A program made the translations under genes and the position numbers. From Paracoccaceae bacterium (GTDB taxonomy: Bacteria > Pseudomonadota > Alphaproteobacteria > Rhodobacterales > Rhodobacteraceae): DNA of 15,237 nt. Location of the stretch: contig WTGT01000238.1 of assembly GCA_011523445.1 (NCBI GenBank), positions 1 to 15,237 on the forward strand. Reading direction: 5' to 3'. Each line of letters starts with the position of its first letter. The first letter of the stretch is position 1. Under the pieces are notes generated by a model. The model did no database searches and was not told where the DNA came from. It saw only the letters and a list, made by a program, of their open reading frames with translations. Shown piece by piece: positions 1-7,077 of the stretch.

Positions 1-1124
1 GGATCCACTCCTCTTTCAAACCTGTATCGGGCATCCGAGGTAATTTTCAATTTCCGGCCTGCTTCGGCAACCAGGACCGGGTCCCAAAGGGCACTCTCGA
101 CAAATACATTGACAGTGTTGTCAGTACATCCTGTTGCCTCACCACCCATCAGACCTGCAATACTTTCCGGACCCTCATCATCAGAAATAATCATCATTCC
201 TTTCTGGAATTCATGGGTTTCACCATCAAGCGCGGTGATGGTTTCGCCACCTTTGGCAAAATGAATTCTCAGATTACCCTGAACCTTGTCGGCATCAAAG
301 GCGTGGAGTGGACGATTGTGTTCATAAGTGATGTAGTTGGTAATATCCACCAATATTGAAATCGGTCGCAATCCGATTGCCTTCAAGCGCTTTTGCAACC
401 ACTGGGGTGAAGGGCCATTCTTCACTCCCCTGATCATTCGACCCATGAATAATGGACATCCTGCCATCTGGGTATCATTATCGATGTTGATACCGATGGG
501 AGATTCAAATTCACCATTGATAGTGGGGAAATCTACATCCTTGAGTATACCCAGCCCCCGTGCTGCCAAGTCCCGGGCAATACCCCTTATACCAAGGGCA
601 TCGGGTCGGTTTGGCGTAACGGCAATTTCAACAACGGTTTCATTCAAGCCGAAGATATCCGAGAATTTTGCTCCAAGAGGAGTATCAGATGGCAAGTCGA
701 TTATTCCGTCATGCTCATCTGAGAGTTCCATTTCCCTTTCCGAACAAAGCATGCCAAAACTTTCTACACCACGGATAACTCCCTTTTTCAATTCTATACC
801 TGAACCAGGAATAAAGGAACCCAGGGGTGCATAAATACCAATTAAGCCGGTTCGGGCATTGGGTGCACCACAAACTGCCTGGACAAATTCGGTTTTGCCA
901 TCGGGTCCATCTGGCCAAACTTCCAGTGTACAAACCTTGAGTCGGTCAGCATTCGGGTGCTGTTTTGCTTCCTTGACCCTACAAACGGTAAAATCCTTGT
1001 ACACATCGCCCGGATTCTCGACACTTTCCACCTCAAGACCGAGATCGGTCAGTGCGTCAGTTATTTCGTCCAGGGTACATTCCGTGTCCAGGTGATCCTT
1101 GAGCCATCCAAGTGAGAATTTCAT
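1..1124 (-). CDS. pheT: Phenylalanine-tRNA ligase beta subunit, 3' part cut by window edge
   Basis: An open frame of 374 codons runs without a stop from an ATG at 1124 to the left edge, so the C-terminal half is missing. PheT pairs with PheS to charge tRNA-Phe in the cytoplasm; the beta subunit carries tRNA-binding and editing domains. The N-terminus MKFSLGWLKDHLD is typical of the family. Residues about 45-150 form the EMAP/OB-like tRNA-binding domain (HPNADRLKVC, then AVCGAPNAR). The B3/4 editing domain follows, with DITNYITYEHNRPLHAFDAD and GLMGGEATG, and the visible part ends at ARYRFERGVDP. An AAGG at 1129-1132 lies four bases before the start. No pheS is directly upstream: the next gene is the divergent pyk, so the usual pheS-pheT pair appears split here. 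Identity is secure. Confidence 0.96.
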   Translation of the reverse strand, partial: MKFSLGWLKDHLDTECTLDEITDALTDLGLEVESVENPGDVYKDFTVCRVKEAKQHPNADRLKVCTLEVWPDGPDGKTEFVQAVCGAPNARTGLIGIYAPLGSFIPGSGIELKKGVIRGVESFGMLCSEREMELSDEHDGIIDLPSDTPLGAKFSDIFGLNETVVEIAVTPNRPDALGIRGIARDLAARGLGILKDVDFPTINGEFESPIGINIDNDTQMAGCPLFMGRMIRGVKNGPSPQWLQKRLKAIGLRPISILVDITNYITYEHNRPLHAFDADKVQGNLRIHFAKGGETITALDGETHEFQKGMMIISDDEGPESIAGLMGGEATGCTDNTVNVFVESALWDPVLVAEAGRKLKITSDARYRFERGVD

Positions 1125-1358
1125 ATTGCCTTATCCCTGCCCATCTTCCACGAATCCCATGAGGCAATTTGTACCTGGAATTCAATCAAGTGAAAATTGC
1201 TCAAAATAGATAGTGCGAATTGTTGAAAAAGTAAGGTTGAAAATGGAATTGGCAGATTTTAATTCCATTACAAGACAATTGAGCAGCAGTTGGCACTCTT
1301 ATGTTGTGGCGACATGTTGCATTAGTTTCCCGATAAATCTAGAATACCCGTAAATTTA

Positions 1359-1380
1359 TATAATGCCCTCCTGTTGGGCA
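1359..1380 (+). promoter_or_regulatory. Candidate pyk promoter -10 and small leader hairpin
   Basis: A perfect TATAAT lies at 1359-1364, about 35 bases before the pyk start. I see no good -35 hexamer 16-18 bases upstream. Overlapping its last base is a short inverted repeat, TGCCC (1364-1368), a 7-base loop, GGGCA (1376-1380), which ends 7 bases before the AAGGA ribosome site at 1388-1392. The hairpin could shape the 5' end of the transcript. Function is inferred. Confidence 0.4.
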
Positions 1381-1399
1381 TTCCTGTAAGGAAAACACA

Positions 1400-2821
1400 T
1401 TGAAACGATCACGTAATCTGAAAATAGTAGCCACCCTTGGCCCAGCCTCAAGCAGTTATTCTGCAATAAAGGAGATGTTTGTAGCTGGTGCCGATGTATT
1501 CCGTTTGAACATGAGCCATGGGGACCACAAAACAATCACGAAATTGCATGGCATAATCAGGGACATTGAAAGCGAGTTCAAGAGACCGATTGGGATACTT
1601 GCCGACCTGCAAGGTCCAAAACTCAGAATAGGAACCTTCAGCAGGGGCAAGGAAATACTTGAGGAGGGTGATCGGTTTCGTCTTGATTTGGACCCCTCCG
1701 AAGGTGATAAAACCAGGGTTTGCCTGCCACATCCGGAGATTTTCAAGGCCATCAGGCCCAATTCCACCCTGCTTGTCAATGATGGTAAAATCAGGCTTGA
1801 AGTCATGTCCTGTGGTAAGGATTTCGCCGAGGTAAAAGTTGTTGAGGGAGGAGAAATCTCAGGTCACAAGGGGGTGAATGTTCCCGATGTTATTCTCCCT
1901 CTGGCAGCCCTTTCAAGTAAAGACCGCAGTGATTTGCAATTTGCCTGTGAACTGGGTGTGGATTGGCTGGCCTTGTCTTTTGTTCAAAGCAGCGCAGATG
2001 TAAAGGAAGCCAAAGCACTAGTCAAGGGCAGGGCGGCAATCATGACCAAGGTGGAGAAACCGGCTGCAATCGACCAGTTTGATGAAATTCTTGATTCTTC
2101 CGACGGGATCATGATTGCTCGAGGTGATTTGGGTGTAGAATTGCCGATTCATACCGTGCCTCCCATCCAGAAACGCCTTATCAGGAAATGCCGAGGGGAA
2201 GCCAAACCTGTAATCGTGGCCACGCAGATGCTGGAAAGCATGATAAATAGTTCCACACCGACAAGGGCCGAAGTATCGGATGTCGCAACAGCAATTTATG
2301 AAGGGGCTGATGCCGTGATGTTGTCAGCAGAATCTGCAGTTGGTAAATATCCGGTCGAATCCATTCAGACCATGAACAATGTTGCCATATCTGTCGAGAA
2401 GGATCCCACCTACTGGCAAGTCCTTGAGGCTTCACGAACCGGAATTAGGAAAACGGTTCCAGATGCGATAACCCTCGCTGCCCGGCAAATTGCTGAAACC
2501 ACAGATGTCAAGGCCATTTGCTGTTTTACCCACTCCGGTACCACGGCCAGATTGGTATCTCGGGAAAAACCCAAGGTTCCAATTATTATCATGACGCCAT
2601 TTGAAAAATATGCAAGGAGATTATGCTTGGTTTGGGGTGGTCATTGTGAAATTACTGACAAGGCGTTGGGATTTGATGATGCCGTGGAAATAGCTACTTC
2701 AGTGGCAAGGTTTGCAGATTTTGGCCAGGGAGATGACCAGATCATCATTACAGCCGGTGTGCCGTTTAATGTATCGGGTTCCACCAACATAGTTCAGGTC
2801 GCCAAAATCGGCTTGAGTTGA
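1400..2821 (+). CDS. pyk: Pyruvate kinase
   Basis: A 473-residue protein of normal length for bacterial pyruvate kinase, which transfers phosphate from phosphoenolpyruvate to ADP in the last step of glycolysis. The start is TTG at 1400, supported by AAGGA at 1388-1392 seven bases upstream and by the family N-terminus KRSRNLKIVATLGPASS. Visible motifs are DVFRLNMSHG (residues 32-41, with the Arg and Asn that contact substrate and K+), the B-domain entry LADLQGPKLRIG, the catalytic-lysine signature MTKVEKPAAI, the metal-binding IARGDLGVELP, and ATQMLESM followed by PTRAEVSDVA. The C-terminal regulatory domain is present. The gene is divergent from pheT and its stop is 10 bases from the end of the convergent galU. 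Nothing looks broken. Confidence 0.97.
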   Translation: MKRSRNLKIVATLGPASSSYSAIKEMFVAGADVFRLNMSHGDHKTITKLHGIIRDIESEFKRPIGILADLQGPKLRIGTFSRGKEILEEGDRFRLDLDPSEGDKTRVCLPHPEIFKAIRPNSTLLVNDGKIRLEVMSCGKDFAEVKVVEGGEISGHKGVNVPDVILPLAALSSKDRSDLQFACELGVDWLALSFVQSSADVKEAKALVKGRAAIMTKVEKPAAIDQFDEILDSSDGIMIARGDLGVELPIHTVPPIQKRLIRKCRGEAKPVIVATQMLESMINSSTPTRAEVSDVATAIYEGADAVMLSAESAVGKYPVESIQTMNNVAISVEKDPTYWQVLEASRTGIRKTVPDAITLAARQIAETTDVKAICCFTHSGTTARLVSREKPKVPIIIMTPFEKYARRLCLVWGGHCEITDKALGFDDAVEIATSVARFADFGQGDDQIIITAGVPFNVSGSTNIVQVAKIGLS

Positions 2822-2865
2822 GCAGGAGGAATCAGGTTAAATCTAGGGATTTAAGGAATTCCTGC
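2822..2865. repeat. Nested inverted repeat at the pyk/galU convergent junction
   Basis: GCAGGA (2822-2827) pairs with TCCTGC (2860-2865). Inside lies a perfect 7-base stem, TTAAATC (2837-2843), loop TAGG, GATTTAA (2848-2854). It sits just after the pyk stop and covers the last codons of galU, so it could act as a weak two-way terminator or 3'-end stabiliser. No long T-run follows directly, so termination is a guess. Confidence 0.35.
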
Positions 2866-3710
2866 AGATTGTCCTTGAGTTCAGGTCGTTCGAGGGCTAG
2901 AGAGATTCCAGCCTGCAGGAATCCCAGTTTACTGCCACAATCAAATCTTTGACCTTCGAAGACAAAGCCGAAAACACCCGGACTGGTACTTGTTTCACTG
3001 GCGATGGCCTCGGTAATCTGTATTTCTCCCTTGGTATCGGGTTGCGTCTTCGCCAGAACATCAAAAATTCTGGGAGTAAGAATATACCGTCCAATGATGG
3101 CCAGGTCAGAGGGAGCCTGTTCCCTGGCAGGTTTTTCGACCATCCCCTTCAGGCGAAGGACTTTGCCTTCGGAAGTTTCAGGTTCAACGATACCGTAATT
3201 CGAAACCTTGTCCCAGGAAACCCTGGAGAGACCAACCATGGCACCACCAAGGTGCTCATATGCAGCAATCATCTGGCCGAGGACAGGTTCTTCCGAGATT
3301 ATCACATCATCAGTTAGTATGACCGCAAAGGGTTCATCGCCGATCAAATGCCTGGCACACCAAATTGCATGCCCCAATCCCTTGGGATAATGTTGTCTGA
3401 CATAGGCAATCGTTCCACTGTCAAGTGTGGTTTCCTGTACGATACTGAGTAAATCCGGATTACCTTTCTCCCGAAGATGGTTTTCCAGAATGGGTGAGTG
3501 ATCGAAATAATCTTCCAGTGCTCCTTTTCCTCTGGAAGTTACAAAAATGAATTCCTCGATACCCGAGGTTCTTGCCTCGTCCAATGTATATTGGATCAGC
3601 GGTCGGTCCACAAGTGTCATGATCTCTTTGGGAATGGATTTCGTCGCAGGTAAAAACCTTGTTCCAAGCCCAGCAACCGGGAAGATGGCCTTTTTGACTT
3701 TTGTCATCAT
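2832..3710 (-). CDS. galU: UTP--glucose-1-phosphate uridylyltransferase
   Basis: A 292-residue nucleotidyltransferase close to the usual GalU length. It makes UDP-glucose from UTP and glucose-1-phosphate, feeding envelope polysaccharide synthesis. Motifs in order: FPVAGLGTRFLPATKSIPKE (residues 10-29), the nucleotide-binding loop; VDRPLIQY (34-41); ILTDDVI (131-137), with the metal-binding aspartate; VEKP (191-194); GEIQITEAI (228-236); and FDCGSK (257-261 region), near the catalytic lysine. Two ATGs stand in tandem. The first (3710) is preferred because AGGA at 3719-3722 lies 8 bases upstream of it. The gene is convergent with pyk and divergent from the kinase-like gene at 3798. It appears intact. 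Confidence 0.96.
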   Translation of the reverse strand: MMTKVKKAIFPVAGLGTRFLPATKSIPKEIMTLVDRPLIQYTLDEARTSGIEEFIFVTSRGKGALEDYFDHSPILENHLREKGNPDLLSIVQETTLDSGTIAYVRQHYPKGLGHAIWCARHLIGDEPFAVILTDDVIISEEPVLGQMIAAYEHLGGAMVGLSRVSWDKVSNYGIVEPETSEGKVLRLKGMVEKPAREQAPSDLAIIGRYILTPRIFDVLAKTQPDTKGEIQITEAIASETSTSPGVFGFVFEGQRFDCGSKLGFLQAGISLALERPELKDNLQEFLKSLDLT

Positions 3711-3797
3711 TAAACGTATCCTTTACCCTGCAACGGAGTTATCAAATTTCCGCCAGTACCGAAACAAAATTTTGAACAACTGTTTATTCATCAACCC

Positions 3798-4406
3798 ATG
3801 TCTCCCAAAGTTCCCCAGCTGTTTTTGATTTCCGGCTTACCAAGAACCGGTAAAAACAGGGCAGGAGCAATTTTATCAAATCATTTCAATGGGGATCACT
3901 TTGCCCTTTCCGATATATTGAAGAAAGAAACCCACAAATATTACGGATTATCCGAGGATTTATCCATCTTTCACTTTGAGAATAACAAGGATATACCGAA
4001 CGAAGCATTTGATGGGTTAACCCCCAGAGAGGCATATATAAATTACAGTGAAACGATAATCAAACCCAAATTTGGTAAATCCCATCTCGGGGAACTTGTA
4101 CTCAAAAGGGTCATGAACAACAAGAATCAACGGAAACCTTCGATAATTTCAGGAGTGGGTTTTATTGAAGAAGTTCTGCCGTTGATTAAGTGTGTCGGAC
4201 CGGAACATACAATTCATTTGATCATAACCAGGGACGATTATCAGCAACCTCAGCTGGTCGATAGTCGCCAGACCCTAAGCTTAATGGGTAAGGGTGTGGC
4301 TGAATTGACAATAGGACCGGCAGATGAAGTTGATTTTATAGCCAGGGTTGAACGTTTCATCAGTAAACACTTTGGCACTTCCCCTCTTTTTTTGGATAAC
4401 AAATGA
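3798..4406 (+). CDS. P-loop nucleotide kinase-like protein, possible deoxynucleoside monophosphate kinase
   Basis: A 202-residue protein with an N-terminal beta-strand and P-loop, FLISGLPRTGKN (residues 9-20). The residue after GK is Asn instead of the usual Ser or Thr. The layout that follows resembles phage-type deoxynucleoside monophosphate kinases and their bacterial relatives: ALSDILKKE...YYGLSED at 36-54, then a GLTPREAYINY helix at 73-83, then a strand-turn SIISGVGFIEEVLPLIK at 115-131. These proteins phosphorylate dNMPs, but the activity here is inferred from fold-like features only. No clear Shine-Dalgarno precedes the ATG at 3798, so the start is the least certain part. The gene stands alone, divergent from galU. 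The alternative is a generic AAA or adenylate-kinase-fold protein. Confidence 0.6.
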   Translation: MSPKVPQLFLISGLPRTGKNRAGAILSNHFNGDHFALSDILKKETHKYYGLSEDLSIFHFENNKDIPNEAFDGLTPREAYINYSETIIKPKFGKSHLGELVLKRVMNNKNQRKPSIISGVGFIEEVLPLIKCVGPEHTIHLIITRDDYQQPQLVDSRQTLSLMGKGVAELTIGPADEVDFIARVERFISKHFGTSPLFLDNK

Positions 4407-4426
4407 AATTAGCGAATTAGGAGTTT

Positions 4427-4528
4427 ATGCAATTTAAGCATCCAGAGCCTCTTTCCAAAATAACGATGAGGCTTGATAGCATTCAATTAAAACATCTGAT
4501 TCCTTGCAAGCAATTATTGTACAAATGA
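4427..4528 (+). CDS. Possible 33-residue small ORF upstream of mqsR
   Basis: An ATG at 4427 follows AGGAG (4419-4423) with only a 3-base spacer, shorter than usual, and opens a 33-codon frame ending TGA at 4526-4528. The peptide begins MQFKHPEPLSK and ends KQLLYK, with no signal peptide or recognisable motif. It lies between the kinase-like gene and the mqsR promoter. It may be a small gene, a remnant, or chance. I do not recognise it. Confidence 0.15.
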   Translation: MQFKHPEPLSKITMRLDSIQLKHLIPCKQLLYK

Positions 4529-4564
4529 AAGAAGTTTATTTGCTTGCTTAATACTTGAATATGC

Positions 4565-4585
4565 TAAAATAAACACCATAATGGT
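4565..4585 (+). promoter_or_regulatory. mqsRA promoter -10 and palindromic operator
   Basis: TAAAAT at 4565-4570 is a reasonable -10, with TTGCTT-like hexamers upstream at poor spacing (15 or 19 bases). Just after it lies a perfect palindrome, ACCAT-A-ATGGT (4575-4585), 6 bases before the mqsR start. Antitoxins of the MqsA family bind palindromes at their own promoter, so this is the best candidate for autoregulation of the pair. The transcript leader would be about 15 bases, with no strong Shine-Dalgarno. Confidence 0.5.
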
Positions 4586-4591
4586 ATATTA

Positions 4592-4885
4592 ATGGAAAAA
4601 CGTAAGTCGACCTATGACCTTGCTTCAATCAGGAATAATGTATCCGATTTGATTTTTACTAAGACTGCCCTCAATGGTGCAAGTGAAATGGGAATGACCC
4701 GTTCTGATATGGAAAATGTTATTGAAAATCTTACAAATCGTAATTTTTACAAGTCAATGACGACAAATTATAATCATAAGATATGGATGGATGTATATCA
4801 CGGCCAAACCGAAGAATTTGAAATCTATATCAAGTTTATCAAAGATTCCGAGGAATTTGTTTGTACATCGTTTAAGGAGAAGTAA
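4592..4885 (+). CDS. mqsR: MqsR-family mRNA interferase toxin
   Basis: A 97-residue protein that matches E. coli MqsR (98 residues) along its length: the MEKR start, NFYKSMTT (51-58), a KIWMDVY block (63-69) and the terminal SFKEK. MqsR is a RelE-fold ribonuclease that cuts mRNA, mainly at GCN sites, and is held inactive by MqsA. By alignment from memory, E. coli catalytic residues Lys56, Tyr81 and Lys96 correspond to Lys54, Tyr79 and Lys95 here, but Gln68 is replaced by Met66. The antitoxin gene starts 2 bases after the stop, so the genes form one operon. Toxin first, antitoxin second is the normal order for this family. Activity is uncertain because of the Gln-to-Met change. Confidence 0.9.
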   Translation: MEKRKSTYDLASIRNNVSDLIFTKTALNGASEMGMTRSDMENVIENLTNRNFYKSMTTNYNHKIWMDVYHGQTEEFEIYIKFIKDSEEFVCTSFKEK

Positions 4886-4887
4886 CC

Positions 4888-5346
4888 ATGGTAATACGAA
4901 CGAAAGAACGTATTCATCCCGAAACCGGTCAAAGGTTGGTACGTGGTAAACGATCGATGACTTTAAGATATAAGGGTATGAAAGAAACAGTCGAGATGCC
5001 AGGATGGTATGCTGATGACGACAGCACTGGAGAAAGTGGATTGCATGATGCTCGGGACATGCGTGTGTCCGACCTTGCAATCAACAGGATGAAGTCAAGG
5101 GAAAAAGGGTTTTATAGTCCGGAACAAATACGCCATATCAGGAAAAGGAAGCTTGGTTTAACTCAGCAAAAGGCAGGGTTGTTAATTGGTGGAGGCCAAA
5201 ATGCGTTCCAGAAATATGAATCTGGAGAAGTAATTATAAGCAAGGCTCTCAACAATCTTTTGAAGCTACTTGCCAATGATCCTTCCCGATTTGACGAGAT
5301 AATTGATAATCAAACCGCCAAACTGAATGAACCACTAACCCAATAA
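4888..5346 (+). CDS. mqsA: MqsA-family antitoxin without zinc-binding cysteines
   Basis: A 152-residue partner of the toxin, starting 2 bases after its stop with a strong AAGGAGA (4874-4880) 7 bases upstream. The N-terminal half keeps the family framework (HPETGQ at 10-15, TLRYKG at 25-30, EMPGWY at 36-41), but the positions normally held by zinc-ligand cysteines are His or Ala/Asp and the whole protein has no Cys. The C-terminal half, about 78-133, is an XRE-type helix-turn-helix: YSPEQIRHIRKRKLGLTQQ, then the typical GGGQNAFQKYESG and a helix NNLLKLL. MqsA neutralises MqsR through its N-terminal part and represses the operon through the HTH. The tail after residue 140 is extra and polar. 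Family assignment is firm; zinc independence is inferred. Confidence 0.88.
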   Translation: MVIRTKERIHPETGQRLVRGKRSMTLRYKGMKETVEMPGWYADDDSTGESGLHDARDMRVSDLAINRMKSREKGFYSPEQIRHIRKRKLGLTQQKAGLLIGGGQNAFQKYESGEVIISKALNNLLKLLANDPSRFDEIIDNQTAKLNEPLTQ

Positions 5347-5456
5347 CCTAAAAGGGTCTTCCCCTGTTTTGGTGGGTAAGGTCATTTGCCAATTCTTTCA
5401 GGATATAGGTTCAGAACACCCAAATAAAATTGTATATCGGTGATGAACCGTAGTTA

Positions 5457-6653
5457 TCAGAGCCGTTGCTGACCATCAATTCCTAGGAAATGATCATTCC
5501 CATCATCTGATATCAGGGAGCTGTTGTTCAGATACCAGTTGATAAAGTCGGTTTCATTCCAGCCTACTTCCAGTGAATCGGCCAGATCCCAGCCTGACTC
5601 TCTATCCGTTTCAGGATAAACCCGTCTGATGTTGATTGTATCCTGATCAAGCCCGTATTTAACCATTGCCTTGCGTATCTCGGTCTGCCACTGGGAAACA
5701 AACTTGTCCTGAGGATCCATGCTTGAACCATCAAATCTTTCGAGAATCGCATCAGCATCCGGCCACAGGATGATATTTACCGGGGAGAAGGAGGATGCAG
5801 ATTTCTGCAGGGCTTTCATCAACCATGACCAATCAATCTTGTTGATGGCTCCAGAACTTCCGAGATTGCATAGGATCAGCACGCTCAAGTGATCAAGTGG
5901 CAGCATCTTGGCTGCAGCGTCTCTGGTTTTTTCACCCTCTACAATCAGAATATAACGTGCCCCCTTCTGTTGCCAATGGGGTATATCTTCCATTCCATAA
6001 AGAGGCCTTTGACGATTGGGTTCAAAGGCTATTTGGTACCAATGACTCTGCAAGTTCGGATGGGAGGGAATTCCCCCTTTTTTCCAGGTAACCTGATGAA
6101 AATATTTGCCACCCTTTTCCGTTGCAAAGCGAAGTACAATCAGCAAGGGCTCACCATCCGTATTCCGATAAATGTGGACGTGAGAAGGGGTGTTTATATG
6201 GGTTGTTCCCTTTCCGGGATTATGGATAAGAACCGGTTTCCCAACAGTAGGTAATTCTACATCGGGAGCGATGGCTGGCAAATCCCAGGGTATGGGTTTT
6301 TCTGATTGGACTGTTGCTACCGCCGGTCGTTCGACGGCGGGTGAATATTCATCCAGTGGTATGTTTGCCAACTCCCGTGCACAGTCAAAGGCTTCCCTGA
6401 AGCCCATGCCCTTCCACTTCATGAGGAAGGTGATCACATTGCCCTTTTCACCACAACCGGCCCCAAAGCAGATATAATTTGGTCGGGAAGAATTGTAGAT
6501 CACGAAAGAGGGAGTTTTTTCCTGATGAAAGGGGCACAGACCCTTGTAACCCTCCTGACTTGGCTTGAATACCGTACCCGCTTCCCTGGAAATCACTTCG
6601 TGAAGGGGTACTTTGCTGATTATCTCGTCAATAAGGGCTTGGTCGATTTTCAT
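5457..6653 (-). CDS. CHC2 zinc-finger and Toprim-domain primase-like protein
   Basis: A 398-residue protein beginning like DnaG: IDEIISKVPLHEVI at 8-21, then a CHC2 zinc finger with Cys40, His43, Cys62 and Cys67 (LCPFHQEKTPSF, then ICFGAGCGEKGNVITFLM). The last pair is spaced C-x4-C where DnaG has C-x2-C. A Toprim-like fold follows: ILIVEGEKTRDAA (235-247) with the acidic Glu239, and ILWPDAD (295-301). GWDLADSL (364-371) resembles the end of plasmid and phage primase modules. I cannot recognise the DnaG polymerase core between about 105 and 230, and there is no DnaB-binding domain. It probably acts on DNA in replication or transfer of an accessory element. The gene lies 46 bases downstream of the GcrA-like gene, probably in one operon. 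No strong Shine-Dalgarno is visible. Confidence 0.8.
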   Translation of the reverse strand: MKIDQALIDEIISKVPLHEVISREAGTVFKPSQEGYKGLCPFHQEKTPSFVIYNSSRPNYICFGAGCGEKGNVITFLMKWKGMGFREAFDCARELANIPLDEYSPAVERPAVATVQSEKPIPWDLPAIAPDVELPTVGKPVLIHNPGKGTTHINTPSHVHIYRNTDGEPLLIVLRFATEKGGKYFHQVTWKKGGIPSHPNLQSHWYQIAFEPNRQRPLYGMEDIPHWQQKGARYILIVEGEKTRDAAAKMLPLDHLSVLILCNLGSSGAINKIDWSWLMKALQKSASSFSPVNIILWPDADAILERFDGSSMDPQDKFVSQWQTEIRKAMVKYGLDQDTINIRRVYPETDRESGWDLADSLEVGWNETDFINWYLNNSSLISDDGNDHFLGIDGQQRL

Positions 6654-6699
6654 GAGGGACCAGTTCTGAAAAATGACACATACTAGCCCCTTTCAGTGA

Positions 6700-7077
6700 C
6701 TAATCCAAGTTAAATTCCTCGAAGTTCAAGTGAAGGTCGGTACCCGATTGCCAACTGGGATGTTCCTTGCAATTGGCACAAATACGATTTCCAATACCGA
6801 TCGAAAAAAAGAGAGTCTTGCAGTTCAGGCAGGGTCTTACCCTGGCTTTCTGTCCCTTGGCATTGTGAACAAGCTTCCGCTCGCTTCTCCGTGGTGCCAA
6901 GCCCAAGCGCAATGCCTTTACTTCTATGGCATTTCCTGACCTTTTCAGGACCTTGGAAATATATGCCGCCGGTACATCCTGAAGCCATAGATCGGTTAAG
7001 ATCTTGACTTCATCATTGCTCCAAAATTCGTGCCTTGACTTGAATTCAGCCAGGCGCTTTTTTCTGTTTTCAACCAT
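6700..7077 (-). CDS. GcrA-like HTH protein with C-terminal zinc ribbon
   Basis: A 125-residue protein from an ATG at 7077, chosen because GGAGGG (7085-7090) lies 7 bases upstream; a TTG at 7092 in the same frame would overlap that site. Residues 19-62 (WSNDEVKILTDLWLQDVPAAYISKVL, then GNAIEVKALRLGL) resemble the N-terminal DNA-binding region of GcrA, the alphaproteobacterial regulator that brings sigma70 RNA polymerase to methylated GANTC promoters. Residues 82-103 are a zinc ribbon (PCLNCKTLFFSIGIGNRICANC; Cys83, 86, 100, 103), a module also seen in small alphaproteobacterial proteins. GcrA itself is longer and has a different C-terminal sigma-binding part. A local transcription regulator of the primase operon or the divergent secretion operon is the likely role, by inference. 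A SANT/Myb-like origin of the HTH is an alternative. Confidence 0.6.
   Translation of the reverse strand: MVENRKKRLAEFKSRHEFWSNDEVKILTDLWLQDVPAAYISKVLKRSGNAIEVKALRLGLAPRRSERKLVHNAKGQKARVRPCLNCKTLFFSIGIGNRICANCKEHPSWQSGTDLHLNFEEFNLD

Noticed and set aside
337..834. 165-codon plus-strand open frame
   Set aside because: It lies wholly inside pheT on the other strand, and its translation has no family features.
2949..3317. 122-codon plus-strand open frame
   Set aside because: Antisense shadow of galU, whose reading frame is clearly coding.
5347..5456. Terminator between mqsA and the primase-like gene
   Set aside because: Only a 3-base GGG/CCC stem with flanking A and T runs; not convincing.
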